From NCBI RefSeq assembly GCF_015229955.1, contig NZ_JAAKYZ010000008.1, positions 1 to 55,439 of the forward strand: a DNA stretch of 55,439 nucleotides. The letters are read 5' to 3'. Within the stretch, counting starts at the first letter, position 1; each line of letters opens with the position of its first letter. The DNA comes from Campylobacter concisus (lineage in GTDB: Bacteria; Campylobacterota; Campylobacteria; Campylobacterales; Campylobacteraceae). Below the pieces are notes generated by a model that ran no database searches, was not told the DNA's origin, and worked only from the letters and a program-made list of their open reading frames with translations. The position numbers and the translations under genes are program-made. Of the stretch, positions 29,866-39,966 are shown in pieces.

Positions 29866-30440
29866 GCTTTTGCCTTGCAAAAGCAATAATCCATATGATC
29901 GTCTACAACGCCCACACTTTGCAAAAATGCATAGGTGCTAACAGAGCCTAAAAATTTAAACCCTCGCTTTTTTAGCTCCTTTGCCACAAAATCAGACATC
30001 GGCGTAGTGGCTGGCACTTGTTTGATATCTTGATAGTGATTTATGATCTGTTTGCCGTCAAATTTTGGGTCAAATTTTCTTAACAAATATCCCCACAAAT
30101 AGTCATAAAAGCTGCCAAATTCTTTGGTTACGGATAAAAATGCAAGGGCATTTATAGCGAGTGATTTTAGTTTTAATCTATTACGGATCAGCCTCTCATT
30201 TTGCATAAATTTCGCTATCTCAGCCTCGCCGTAAAGCTTGATCTTCTCTGGATCAAAGCCATCAAACGCCTCTCTCATGGCTTCTCTTTTTTGAAGCACT
30301 CCATGCCACGAAAGTCCCGCCTGAAAGCCCTCCAGAACTATCATTTCGAAAAATTTTCTATCATCTTTTACTACTTTACCCCACTCGTTATCGTGGTAAG
30401 TTATATCAAGCTCGCCTTTTGCCCATTCACATCGCCTCAT
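29862..30440 (-). CDS. tag: DNA-3-methyladenine glycosylase I
   Basis: Removes 3-methyladenine from alkylated DNA in base excision repair. The 192-aa protein shows MRRCEWAKGEL with the zinc Cys4, YHDNEWG with a zinc His, the base-pocket segment EGFQAGLSWHGVLQKR, and the C-terminal zinc ligands in DDHMDYCFC. ATG 30440 has GGAAAG upstream. Its stop is overlapped by the ligase start, so two DNA repair or uptake genes are coupled. Confidence 0.95.
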   Translation of the reverse strand: MRRCEWAKGELDITYHDNEWGKVVKDDRKFFEMIVLEGFQAGLSWHGVLQKREAMREAFDGFDPEKIKLYGEAEIAKFMQNERLIRNRLKLKSLAINALAFLSVTKEFGSFYDYLWGYLLRKFDPKFDGKQIINHYQDIKQVPATTPMSDFVAKELKKRGFKFLGSVSTYAFLQSVGVVDDHMDYCFCKAKA

Positions 30441-30449
30441 CTGCTTTCC

Positions 30450-31508
30450 TTAAATTTTAACTCCGTAAAACTCGCAATACCACTCGACAAATTTGGCCAC
30501 GCCGTCGTTTACTTTTGTATTTGGCTTGTAGTCAAAGTCAGCCACCAAGTCGCTCACATCAGCAAATGTCGCTGGTACGTCGCCTGCTTGAAGTGGGAGG
30601 AAATTTTTCTTGATCTCACGACCGATCTTTATCTCAACTGCCTTGATGTAGTCCATGAGCTCGACTGGGCTGTTGTTGCCGATATTATAGACCTTAAACG
30701 GCGCTTTTGAAGTAGCAGGATCTGGGTGTTTCGCATCCCAAGCCGGATTTGGCTTAGCAGGGTTGTCGATGCACTTAATGATGCCCTTTACTATGTCATC
30801 CACGTAGGTAAAGTCACGCTTCATCTTGCCGTAGTTAAAGACGTCGATAGTTTTATCTTTAAGCGCAGCGTCGACAAACAAAAATAGCGCCATATCAGGG
30901 CGTCCCCATGGTCCATAAACTGTAAAAAAGCGAAGTCCAGTCGTTGGCACGTTAAATAGGTGGCTATAAGTGTGCGCCATCATCTCGTTGCTCTTTTTAG
31001 TCGCTGCGTAGAGGCTTATAGGGTGATTTACCGCCTCGTGCGTAGAAAATGGCATGTTCTCATTTAGGCCATAAACCGAGCTAGAGCTTGCATAGACTAA
31101 ATTTTTGATCTCATTGTGGCGGCAGCATTCGAGGATATTCACAAAGCCTGTGATGTTGCTGTCGATGTAAGCTTTTGGATTTATGAGCGAGTAGCGAACG
31201 CCAGCTTGTGCGGCTAAATTTACCACTACGTCAAATTTTTCTTTGGCAAAAAGCTCTTTCATCGTCTTTTCGTCGGCAAGATCAGCTTTTATAAATTTTA
31301 AATTTGGATGTGTTTTTGAGATGATAAGCTTGCCATAGTCTATCTCGCTCACGTCAAAGCCAGCCGTTTTTAGGCGTGCAAGCTTTAAATTTACGTCGTA
31401 ATAGTCATTTATCACGTCATACCCAACGACCTCATCGCCACGTGCCACAAGGGTATTCGCAAGATGAAATCCTATGAATCCAGCTGTTCCAGTTACTAAA
31501 ATTTTCAT
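30450..31508 (-). CDS. UDP-glucuronate 4-epimerase family protein
   Basis: A 352-aa extended SDR enzyme that in this family converts UDP-GlcA to UDP-GalA. It shows [56 protein letters not shown], the catalytic YAATK, and [16 protein letters not shown], the last being characteristic of GlcA epimerases. AAAGGA precedes the ATG. It lies about 2.5 kb beyond ugd on the same strand and could use its product. Confidence 0.87.
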   Translation of the reverse strand: MKILVTGTAGFIGFHLANTLVARGDEVVGYDVINDYYDVNLKLARLKTAGFDVSEIDYGKLIISKTHPNLKFIKADLADEKTMKELFAKEKFDVVVNLAAQAGVRYSLINPKAYIDSNITGFVNILECCRHNEIKNLVYASSSSVYGLNENMPFSTHEAVNHPISLYAATKKSNEMMAHTYSHLFNVPTTGLRFFTVYGPWGRPDMALFLFVDAALKDKTIDVFNYGKMKRDFTYVDDIVKGIIKCIDNPAKPNPAWDAKHPDPATSKAPFKVYNIGNNSPVELMDYIKAVEIKIGREIKKNFLPLQAGDVPATFADVSDLVADFDYKPNTKVNDGVAKFVEWYCEFYGVKI

Positions 31509-31553
31509 ATTTTTCCTTTCATTTTTGGCTTATTTTAGTGCAGAAATGTAAAT

Positions 31554-32267
31554 TTACGTATTTAGATCAGGGTAGTCCCAAGCGTTAAATTCAGCTCTTA
31601 AGTCGTCATTTTCTTGCCCTTTGCAACATAACCACTCAAGCCCTGCACGTCTTTCCATAACGACCTCTTCGTCAAGTCCAGCAACCTTTTTGCCATTTAT
31701 CCTTGCGTCCACACACGCCCAGTGATAACGATAAACTAGGTCAAGTTTGCTTAAAATTTCATCCAAACTGCGCGATTTTGAGCGGTTTTTGAGTCCACCC
31801 TCTCTAAAAACATTCATCACAAACTCGCAGTCGCAAATTTTATCCATCTCACCGATATCCTCAGCTATGCCAAGCGCCCAAAGCAAGATCCAAAGCGACT
31901 CATACTTCCAGCCCATATTTACGGCCAAATTTATATCAGCCCTTCCCTCTACGACCTCTTTTTCTTTTACACTTAGATCGCCATAAAAATCGCCCAAAAA
32001 GTCTTTAGCCCAGGCTATCTCATCTTCACTTAAGTGGCCATTGTCGCGGATAGTGCAAGCACACATGATGGCCGTAAATGAGCAAACCGCACGAGCAATG
32101 ATCTCATCAACGCTTCTTGGCGTAACTTCACTATTGTCATACCTTAGTGGCAGACTCTCAAGCATAGCCACACCCTCTTTTTTTAAAATTTTTATGCTCT
32201 CATCTTTTCTTTGTTGTGCTGTTTTTGGCATATCCGCACCTTTTTTAAAAATATCAAACACTCCCAT
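31554..32267 (-). CDS. DUF4272 family protein
   Basis: A 237-aa cytoplasmic protein of unknown function. The conserved words KYESLWILLWALGIAEDI, LDLVYRYHWACVDARING and VVMERRAGLEWL match my memory of DUF4272, whose biochemical role is not established. An alternative start at the ATG 12 codons in (32231, MPKTAQQ) has AAGGTG upstream and may be used. It lies 2 bp downstream of mqo and is probably co-transcribed with it. Confidence 0.75.
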   Translation of the reverse strand: MGVFDIFKKGADMPKTAQQRKDESIKILKKEGVAMLESLPLRYDNSEVTPRSVDEIIARAVCSFTAIMCACTIRDNGHLSEDEIAWAKDFLGDFYGDLSVKEKEVVEGRADINLAVNMGWKYESLWILLWALGIAEDIGEMDKICDCEFVMNVFREGGLKNRSKSRSLDEILSKLDLVYRYHWACVDARINGKKVAGLDEEVVMERRAGLEWLCCKGQENDDLRAEFNAWDYPDLNT

Positions 32268-32269
32268 TT

Positions 32270-33616
32270 TTACCCAAAAAACTCAACGTTAAATTTCTCT
32301 TCGTTAAAATTTTTACCTAAAAATTTACAGGCTTCGATCATATCAGTTCTTGCTATTTCAAAGCAACTAGTAGCCCCAGGGCTTGGAGTCATATTAAAAC
32401 TTATGCCCTCGCCTGTACTTATCTTGCCCTCGCCAAGCTCAAGGCACTTTTTATTACGGTCGATAACTTGTGGCCTTACGCCGCCAAAATTTACAGCATA
32501 GCTCAGATCGTTTTCACTTAGGCTTGGTACGATCTTTCTGGCGTCTTTTACAAATTCTTTTTTATTGATAAATGGCACTTCAAATAAGAAATTTCTCAAA
32601 ATATAAGATCTGATGTCGCTATCTTTTAAGAGATTTGTAAAGACTTCAAAGACATTTTTATCAAATTTTAGGCATTTACAAAAGTCAAAAAAGCTTGAAC
32701 AGCCGTGGTATCTCTCTAGTTTTGGTATGACTAGAGCTGTTGGTCCAAAGCGAGTGTTTCCGTTAGCTAGGATATCTGGATCGCCGTGAAGAGCGGCAAA
32801 TGGCAGCTTATCGTTTTGTACCATATAGACTTTGCCATTTAGTAGGCGTTTTTTTGCGAAATAAAAGCTTCCAGCAACGGGCAATGTGCTAAGATGAAGC
32901 CCATAACCCATTTTGTGAGCCAAAAATAGCGAATGCCCTCCAGCATCTACTACAACGTAGTTTGCAGTGATCACTTCGCCATCATTTATCTTTATGTGAA
33001 ATGTATCGCCCGCCTTTTTTATATCAGTTACTTCTGAGTTTAGGCTGATCTCATAACCATCTGCGCCTAAATTTAGCGTATTTTGCACAAGTGAGTTTGC
33101 TAAGCCACCAAAGTCCATCGTCGTAAACTGCCCATTTTGCGTGCCTATGGCGATGATGTTTTCTGGCCTCTCATTGCCATTTGCGTCAAAAACGACGTTT
33201 GGCTCGATTTGTTTTAACTTCTCTTTGTCATAAATTTCAAGATAAGGAAAAAGCTCTCTAAAACTCTCATATCGCTCTTTCATGCGCTCTACTTCAGCAT
33301 CTCCGATAGCTAGTGCCATCTTTTGATGAGCGAACATATATTTGCCATCAAGATTGTATTTTAGAGCATATTTTACTGGCATATTTGCCACACGAGAGAC
33401 TTTTTTTGCCTTTTCTAGCGTGTAGTTTGTCTCGATATCGCCACAATGAATGGTTTGTGAGTTGCCTTTGCCGTTTGAATTTAGAGTAGCTACGCAGTCA
33501 TATTTTTCTAAAAGTGCAACCTTTTTTATATCACTAAATGCAGCCAACTCGTAAAAGAGCGCCGTCCCACTAATGCCTGCTCCGACAATTACCACTTCAA
33601 AGTGCTTCTGCCTCAT
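32270..33616 (-). CDS. mqo: Malate:quinone oxidoreductase
   Basis: An FAD-dependent peripheral membrane enzyme that oxidises malate to oxaloacetate and passes electrons to quinone. It shows the dinucleotide-binding start EVVIVGAGISGTALFYEL, LNSNGKGNSQTIHCGDIETN, and FGPTALVIPKLER. The 448-aa form resembles the epsilonproteobacterial Mqo rather than the longer E. coli type. I chose ATG 33616 with GGGAG upstream instead of the ATG four codons earlier. Confidence 0.88.
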   Translation of the reverse strand: MRQKHFEVVIVGAGISGTALFYELAAFSDIKKVALLEKYDCVATLNSNGKGNSQTIHCGDIETNYTLEKAKKVSRVANMPVKYALKYNLDGKYMFAHQKMALAIGDAEVERMKERYESFRELFPYLEIYDKEKLKQIEPNVVFDANGNERPENIIAIGTQNGQFTTMDFGGLANSLVQNTLNLGADGYEISLNSEVTDIKKAGDTFHIKINDGEVITANYVVVDAGGHSLFLAHKMGYGLHLSTLPVAGSFYFAKKRLLNGKVYMVQNDKLPFAALHGDPDILANGNTRFGPTALVIPKLERYHGCSSFFDFCKCLKFDKNVFEVFTNLLKDSDIRSYILRNFLFEVPFINKKEFVKDARKIVPSLSENDLSYAVNFGGVRPQVIDRNKKCLELGEGKISTGEGISFNMTPSPGATSCFEIARTDMIEACKFLGKNFNEEKFNVEFFG

Positions 33617-33718
33617 TTTTTCTCCCAAAAAAGTTTAGTCGCCAAAATGATACTATATTAATTTTAAAACAAACAGCATGGTGAAAAAAGCTAGAATTTT
33701 TATATAAAAGAGAAATTT

Positions 33719-33738
33719 GGCAAGGCTTTCACCTTGCC
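33719..33738 (-). terminator. Terminator after the TonB-dependent receptor gene
   Basis: On the minus strand GGCAAGG and CCTTGCC (7 bp, perfect) flank a six-base loop, followed by a T-rich stretch (AAATTTCTCTTTT). It lies a few bases after the receptor stop codon. Confidence 0.85.
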
Positions 33739-33744
33739 TTAAAG

Positions 33745-35748
33745 TTAAAATTTATAAGATACGTTTACTTTGAAATTTCTACCCGGCTCCCAGTCTACAT
33801 AGTCTGGATTGCCTGTATAATCAGCCATTCTTTGAGACTGCGAAGCATAAGTTTTATTAAAGAGGTTATAAATTCCAGCATTTATCTCTAGTCCTTTAAA
33901 TTTACCGCTACTTGGCGTATAGCTAGCATAGATATCGCTGACCGCATAGCTTGGTATCTTGGCATTTTCACTATCGCCAGCTGATATGGTATTTTTTGAG
34001 GCAAAGTAGATTAGGTTGTAGCCTATTAGTGTATCAATGCTAGAAAATGCGTACTCTGCATTAAATGTATATTTATCACCTTGATCGCGGTAGCCGATAA
34101 CGTTTGAGGTATAGTAGCCACCGCTTGCCTTAGCGACCCTATCTTTATATTTTACCTTTTGGTGAGTGTAGCTAGCAGCTAGGCTTAGTGCGTCTAAATT
34201 TAGCCTTGCAAGTAGCTCAACGCCACTTATATCAGCTCCACCAGCATTTATACGTCTGGATATAGTTATTGGCGGCGTTCCAGTCACATAAGAGCCATTA
34301 TCTACGATTAAGTTTTTATATTTTGTCATGAAGTATTTTGCAGAGAGGCTATATGAGCTAGCTTCATTTATGTCGCCATGATATTTAAGACCAGTTTCAT
34401 AGCTATTACCAGTCGTTGCTTTTAGATCTTTATTTGCTTCAAAATTTTCTGCTCTACTAGCATTCATAGACTCCATGACATCAGGCCCTCTAAAGACTCT
34501 TGCATAGCTTGCAAAAGCGTTAAGACCTTTAAGTATCTCATAATCAAGTGCAAGTGCTGGGGTAAATTCATTGTATTTATAAGTGTAGCTCTTTACATTT
34601 CCGGCTCTACCATCGTAGCTTTTTAGCTCGTGATGAGTGTATCTGATGCCAGGAGTAACGGTTAGTGAGCTAAAATTTAGCGCATCTTCTGCGTAGATAG
34701 AGTAGTTATTTACCTTTTCTGGGTAGTGATTGTCTGGTTTGTTGAAATTTTTACTTTGGTAAAACTCAGCGCCATATCTAAAAGTCTGCGTCAAAGCGCC
34801 GGTCTCGACTATACTCTTAGCCTTTGCATTTATGCCGTTTGTTTTTACGCCTAAAATTTTTAAGACCGGGTCATCTTTTTTATGCTCGGTATTGTATACC
34901 GTTACATCTAAATTTAGAAGATTGCTTGGTTTGTACTCGTATTTTAGCGTTGTAGTATCACGTTCATATTTTCGGTTATCAACAGGAAATCGACCAGTAT
35001 ACCAGCTGCCAAACTCGGCTCTCATTGGATACATGCCTTTAAATTCATTATGTTCTCTTGAGATAGAAATTCTATGTGCATCAAGGAAGCTATAACCAAG
35101 CTTTAAAAGATAGCTAAGATCGTTTCCGTCGCCGCCTATCTTTCTTTTGTTGCCGCTTTTGCCGTAGTCGTAGCCCTTGTGATTAATAGCTGCTATAAAA
35201 TCAAGCCCTTCAACTGGAGTAGTAAATAGCATAAGACCTTGTGAAAATTCGCTGTTATTTGAGGCGTATCCTGTCTTTATCTTTGCGCCTATGATCTCAC
35301 CATCATTAAGCAAGTCTTTTGCATCGACCGTTTTAAAGGCGACTGAACCGCCAAGCGCACCCGAGCCGTTTACCACTGATCTTGAGCCAACCTCGACATC
35401 AACAGCTTTTATAAGATCTGGATCGATCAGCAAGTCGGCATTGTGGTGAAAGGTATTTCCGTTTTGTTTTGCGCCATCTATCGTGATATTTAGACCGCGG
35501 TCGCTAACGCCCCTCATGTAAATTTTTTGATTCATGCCGTTTGTTCCGCCTACGTAAACCCCAGGGATATCTCTCATCACGTCTTTTACTAGGCTAGCAT
35601 TTCTAGTTGAAATTTTGATGTCATCAACGCCGTATCCGCCACTACTACTTGTTACCTCAACTCCGCTTAATACGCTCTCGTCTGCCCCGTTTGCACAAAC
35701 TGCTATGCTTGCTGCAAGAGAGAGTTTAAATAAGCTTTTAAATCTCAT
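33745..35748 (-). CDS. TonB-dependent outer membrane receptor
   Basis: A 667-aa outer membrane transporter powered by TonB. A signal peptide (MRFKSLFKLSLAASIAVCANG) is followed by a plug domain with LSGVEVTSS, VKDVMRDIPGVYVGG, KIYMRGVSDRGLNITIDGAKQ and the VVNGSGALGGSVAFKT segment, then a 22-strand-type barrel ending in an aromatic C-terminus (VSYKF). The plug resembles receptors of the haem/transferrin/ferric-siderophore group; the ligand is not determinable. ATG 35748 is chosen because GGAGGAAAT immediately precedes it. An operator-like palindrome covers its promoter. Confidence 0.92.
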   Translation of the reverse strand: MRFKSLFKLSLAASIAVCANGADESVLSGVEVTSSSGGYGVDDIKISTRNASLVKDVMRDIPGVYVGGTNGMNQKIYMRGVSDRGLNITIDGAKQNGNTFHHNADLLIDPDLIKAVDVEVGSRSVVNGSGALGGSVAFKTVDAKDLLNDGEIIGAKIKTGYASNNSEFSQGLMLFTTPVEGLDFIAAINHKGYDYGKSGNKRKIGGDGNDLSYLLKLGYSFLDAHRISISREHNEFKGMYPMRAEFGSWYTGRFPVDNRKYERDTTTLKYEYKPSNLLNLDVTVYNTEHKKDDPVLKILGVKTNGINAKAKSIVETGALTQTFRYGAEFYQSKNFNKPDNHYPEKVNNYSIYAEDALNFSSLTVTPGIRYTHHELKSYDGRAGNVKSYTYKYNEFTPALALDYEILKGLNAFASYARVFRGPDVMESMNASRAENFEANKDLKATTGNSYETGLKYHGDINEASSYSLSAKYFMTKYKNLIVDNGSYVTGTPPITISRRINAGGADISGVELLARLNLDALSLAASYTHQKVKYKDRVAKASGGYYTSNVIGYRDQGDKYTFNAEYAFSSIDTLIGYNLIYFASKNTISAGDSENAKIPSYAVSDIYASYTPSSGKFKGLEINAGIYNLFNKTYASQSQRMADYTGNPDYVDWEPGRNFKVNVSYKF

Positions 35749-35767
35749 ATTTCCTCCTAATTTGGTT

Positions 35768-35787
35768 ATTAAAATTACTATTTTAAT
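35768..35787 (-). promoter_or_regulatory. Candidate repressor operator upstream of the receptor gene
   Basis: ATTAAAAT and ATTTTAAT form a perfect 8-bp inverted repeat around TACT, 20 bp in total. It begins 20 bp upstream of the receptor start and touches the -10 element, so a bound repressor would block transcription. Size and position fit a Fur-type box, but the bases are not a clear match to the GATAAT-based consensus. Confidence 0.5.
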
Positions 35788-35793
35788 TTTATA
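35786..35793 (-). promoter_or_regulatory. Extended -10 promoter element of the receptor gene
   Basis: On the minus strand TGTGC is followed by TATAAAAT, a Campylobacter-style extended -10. The predicted transcription start would fall inside the adjacent palindrome at 35768-35787. Confidence 0.5.
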
Positions 35794-35891
35794 GCACAAT
35801 TTTGAGATTGAATATTATAATTTTAAGTATAAATTTTGGATAAATTTTTGAGTTTTTTGGCAAAAATATAAACTATTTTTAAATTCTAATT

Positions 35892-35911
35892 ATCTAATAA
35901 ATTAATTAGAT
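35892..35911. repeat. Inverted repeat ATCTAAT-N6-ATTAGAT
   Basis: A perfect 7-bp inverted repeat with a 6-bp spacer lies about 145 bp upstream of the receptor start. It is similar in size to the proximal operator and could be a second regulator site, though AT-rich DNA gives such repeats by chance. Confidence 0.3.
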
Positions 35912-36209
35912 ATCGAAATAAAGGATAAAATTATATGATTTTATCAAGGTAGTAAATAAGGTTAATTTTTAATAGAAAAAGTCTTATAAGTATAAAAATT
36001 CTTAAATTTTGTAGATAATTTTTATCAAGAAAAGCTTAAGAAATCTAAAATAAATTTTGCTTTTTAATGCTCAGAATTGTTTTTATAAACACTCTTAAGT
36101 AGATTATGAAAAAAAATTATAAATTTTAAATAAGATAGAGCAAAACTCTTGGATCTACTGGAAGTATTATATAAATTTACTAGACACCCTTGAAGGCAAA
36201 AATGAAATA
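35912..36209. other. AT-rich stretch with no recognised feature
   Basis: This stretch between the receptor regulatory region and the DUF2625 pseudogene is very AT-rich. I see no ORF, tRNA or strong hairpin in it. Confidence 0.5.
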
Positions 36210-36828
36210 TTAATTCACATAAATATCATCTTTTTTAAAGTCTTTTAGTCTTAAACTTATGTCGACGCCTTGCCAAAGTATCGGCAGTAGTACAAATATC
36301 ATCCTATCAAGGCTAAAATTTCTTACATCCTCAGGCCAGCCATCCTAGTGATAAAGCTTGTAAAATTTAGATATATCGCCACAAAGCACCCAGTATAAAA
36401 ACTACGAGTAGCCAAGCTACGTATCCTCCCATTTGCCGCTATCTGGCACGCAGTAAAAGACATTGCCAGCTTTGCCGCCAAAGACACCGCTGTTTATAGC
36501 GAAAATTTTACACAAAACATCGTTTGCCACGAGCAAATTGCTAGGCATCTGCCCTATCTCACTAAAGCTTTTGTCAAGGTTAAAGCTATAAATTCCACGC
36601 TTTATCTGCTCGCATCCTGAACCAAGTAGGCGCGGCCAACCACCTCACAATGTTGCTACACTCATAAACAAGCGCTCCCATATGCGAGCGAGTAGTTACT
36701 TGAAGTCCTAAAAGCTCGCTTTGCACCATGCTTTCATCAAGAGACAAAATTTCATTAGCCTCTTTTAGCCATTCCTTGATCAGTGCCCAGCCTAGCCTAT
36801 TGCGTCTATAAGCTCATCTAAAGCTCAT
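36210..36828 (-). pseudogene. DUF2625 family protein, degraded
   Basis: Pieces of one protein can be read in shifting frames on the minus strand: DELIDAIG, then WALIKEWLKEANEILSL and ELLGLQVTTRSHMGALVYE, then GWPRLLGSGCEQIKRG, then NDVLCKIFAINSGVFGGK, GNVFYCVPDSGKWED and GDISKFYKLYH, DGWPEDVRNFSLD, ending DDIYVN and a stop. The order and motifs match my memory of the DUF2625 family (about 220 aa). At least three frameshifts and three in-frame TAG codons break it, so it cannot make a full protein. The function of DUF2625 is unknown to me. Confidence 0.8.
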
Positions 36829-36873
36829 TTTGTATGCCCTTGCGGTAAATTTGGTGAAATTTTAAAGAATAAT

Positions 36874-36893
36874 TTGGCGAGTCGCCCCGCCAA
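36874..36893 (-). terminator. Probable terminator of fabI
   Basis: On the minus strand TTGGCG and CGCCAA enclose an 8-nt GC-rich loop, followed by a moderately T-rich stretch. It lies about 20 bp after the fabI stop codon. Confidence 0.6.
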
Positions 36894-36910
36894 AAAATTG
36901 TATTAATAGA

Positions 36911-37741
<831 letters not shown>

Positions 37742-37925
37742 TTATTAAAGCTACTTAACTTTTTCTGCTTCACAAGCTTACAGCTACAAGCAGAGTTATT
37801 TATCTTTCATTAAAAATTTAAAAGCAATACTCACAAACTATATGCTTACTCTGTTTATTTTTAAATTTTGCCTTGACTAAGCGAAAAATCCTGCGCAATT
37901 TGACTTAAAATTCTATAAATTAAAA

Positions 37926-37943
37926 TTCGCGAAATCTCGCGAA
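37926..37943 (-). terminator. Terminator of the gapA-pgk-tpiA operon
   Basis: TTCGCGA and TCGCGAA (7 bp, perfect) enclose a 4-nt loop and on the minus strand are followed by TTTTAATTT. It stands in otherwise AT-rich DNA about 110 bp after the tpiA stop. Confidence 0.7.
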
Positions 37944-37982
37944 AACGCCAAATTTGAAACCAAATTGGATAGCGACAGTATC

Positions 37983-38078
37983 GCAAAGCTAGACTAGGCG
38001 ACTTAAAATTTTGCGACGGGAGTTACCACGCAGGTAATGACCGAGCAAAATTTTAAGACAACGAAGTATAGCGATGCG
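37983..38078. repeat. Long palindromic element overlapping the tpiA 3' end
   Basis: CTTAAAATTTTGC (38002-38014) and its exact reverse complement (38045-38057) form the core stem. An inner GTTACC/GGTAAT stem surrounds ACGCA, and weaker outward complementarity (GCAAAGCTA-type against TAGCGATGC-type words) extends the arms. The right arm covers the tpiA stop and its last eight codons. The structure resembles a dispersed cruciform-forming repeat. Confidence 0.55.
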
Positions 38079-38751
38079 AGACAACGCGTATAAGCTCCAA
38101 AAACTTCGTCGCGTCCCAGCTCGCCGTGCCTACTAGTACTCCGTCACAGTTCGCTATACCAGCTATCCCGCCGATATTTGCGGTATTTACACTTCCGCCG
38201 TAAAGCAGCGGCGCGCTCGTCTGCTCGCGGATGAAATTTAAAACATTCTCTATCTGCTCCGTGCTCGCACTCTTGCCCGTACCTATCGCCCACACGGGCT
38301 CGTAGGCGATCAGTAGCCGCTCGTAGCCAAGGTCGATATTTTTCAGCTGCTCCGCCAAAAACTCCTTCGTACCGCCAGCTTCGTTCACGCTCAAATTTTC
38401 GCCGATGCAGTAGACGATCTGCCAGCCCGCTTTTACGGCGAAGTCAAATTTAGCTCGCAAAAGCTCCTCGCTCTCGCCCAGCTCACGCCGTTCGGAGTGT
38501 CCGATCAGTACACTTTTTACGCCAAACTCGTCCAGCATCGCCTTGCCGATCTCGCCGGTGTGAGCGCCGCTTTCGCACGGGTAGAAATTTTGCGCGCCGA
38601 GTTTAAATTTATGAGCCGCGCCATCAAGCGCGCTAAACGGAGGAAATACCGTCACGTCGTCGTTTGCGCTTAAATTTGCATCTAAAATTTCAGCGTATTT
38701 AGCAAAGCTAGCTCTCGTGTGATTGCACTTTAAATTTGCTAAAAACCTCAC
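38053..38751 (-). CDS. tpiA: Triosephosphate isomerase
   Basis: Interconverts dihydroxyacetone phosphate and glyceraldehyde 3-phosphate. The 232-aa TIM barrel begins [15 protein letters not shown] and shows the electrophilic His in [10 protein letters not shown], the catalytic Glu in [11 protein letters not shown], and the phosphate loop LLYGGSVN. The last residues (SHRYTSLS) are encoded by the arm of a palindromic repeat and probably are not ancestral. It overlaps pgk by 4 bp. Confidence 0.96.
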   Translation of the reverse strand: MRFLANLKCNHTRASFAKYAEILDANLSANDDVTVFPPFSALDGAAHKFKLGAQNFYPCESGAHTGEIGKAMLDEFGVKSVLIGHSERRELGESEELLRAKFDFAVKAGWQIVYCIGENLSVNEAGGTKEFLAEQLKNIDLGYERLLIAYEPVWAIGTGKSASTEQIENVLNFIREQTSAPLLYGGSVNTANIGGIAGIANCDGVLVGTASWDATKFLELIRVVSHRYTSLS

Positions 38752-39950
38752 TCCGCAGCCTTTCTAAGCGGTTTTATACCCGGCAGCTCCTTGCCCTCGA
38801 TGAGCTCCAAGCTCGCACCTCCGCCCGTGGAGATAAAGGTCATCTCGTCGGCATCTCCCGCGCGCTCGACCACGTCAGCCGTATCGCCACCGCCAACGAC
38901 GGTTGTCGCGTGAGTGTCGATGATAGCGTGGCTTATTTTGATGCTACCCTTGCTAAATTTATCCATCTCAAAAACGCCCATAGGTCCGTTCCACCAGATA
39001 GTTTGCGCATCGGCGATGACCTCTTTAAATAGCCTAATAGACGCAGGTCCGATGTCAAGCCCCATCCAGCCGCTTGGGATTTCCTGCGCAGGGACATATT
39101 TTACGGCACTTTCAGCTGAAAATGTCTGAGCAGCGACGACATCCACTGGCAGGTAAATTTTCACTCCTAGCTCTTTGCCTTTTTGTAAAATTTGCCTTGC
39201 ATCTTCGATGAGTTCTTCTTCAAGGAGCGAATTTCCGATGTTTTCTCCAAGTGATTTTAAAAATGTAAATGCCATACCGCCGCCAATTATGAGCTTATCG
39301 ATGCGTGGTAAAAGGTTATGCAAGGCTTGAAGCTTGCCGCTTACCTTACTACCGCCGACGACCGCGACGAACGGGCGCGCAGGATGTTTGATGAGATTTT
39401 GGGCAAAATTTATCTCCTTTTGTAGCAAAAATCCCGCCGCCTTATGCTTCTCGTCGTAAAATTTAGTGATCGCCTCGACCGAGCTGTGCGCTCTGTGGCA
39501 GACGCCAAACGCGTCATTGATGTAAAATTCGCCGTATTTAGCGAGCTCGGCAGCTAACGCCTCGTCGTTTTTGGTTTCGCCCTTTTCAAAGCGTAAATTT
39601 TCAAGAAGTAAAATTTCGCCCGGTTTTAGCGCTGCGACTTTAGCTTTGGCGTCCGCGCCGACCACGTCCTCGGCAAATATCACATCTCTATCAAGCAGCC
39701 TTGATAGCCTCTTTGCCACGCCTCGCAGCGAAAATTTCTCCTCAAAGCCGTTTTTAGGTCGCCCTAAATGACTAGCCAAAACCACGCTGCAGCCGTTATC
39801 TAGGCAGTAGCGGATCGTAGGGATCGCCGAGCGGATACGGCGGTCGTCGGTGATGTTTAAAAACTCGTCCATCGGCACGTTAAAATCGCACCTGACAAAT
39901 ACCTTCGCGCCGCCGAGCTCAAGATCGTTGATCGATAAAATTTCACTCAT
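38748..39950 (-). CDS. pgk: Phosphoglycerate kinase
   Basis: Transfers phosphate between 1,3-bisphosphoglycerate and ADP. The 400-aa protein shows [50 protein letters not shown], and the C-terminal nucleotide-site segments [11 protein letters not shown] and [10 protein letters not shown]. It is full length. It lies 16 bp after gapA and overlaps tpiA. Confidence 0.97.
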   Translation of the reverse strand: MSEILSINDLELGGAKVFVRCDFNVPMDEFLNITDDRRIRSAIPTIRYCLDNGCSVVLASHLGRPKNGFEEKFSLRGVAKRLSRLLDRDVIFAEDVVGADAKAKVAALKPGEILLLENLRFEKGETKNDEALAAELAKYGEFYINDAFGVCHRAHSSVEAITKFYDEKHKAAGFLLQKEINFAQNLIKHPARPFVAVVGGSKVSGKLQALHNLLPRIDKLIIGGGMAFTFLKSLGENIGNSLLEEELIEDARQILQKGKELGVKIYLPVDVVAAQTFSAESAVKYVPAQEIPSGWMGLDIGPASIRLFKEVIADAQTIWWNGPMGVFEMDKFSKGSIKISHAIIDTHATTVVGGGDTADVVERAGDADEMTFISTGGGASLELIEGKELPGIKPLRKAAE

Positions 39951-39966
39951 TTTTTACCCTTTAAAT

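Noticed and set aside
35892-35911. Second palindrome upstream of the receptor as a confirmed Fur box
   Set aside because: The bases do not match a Fur consensus well and AT-rich DNA produces such repeats by chance; kept only as a low-confidence repeat.
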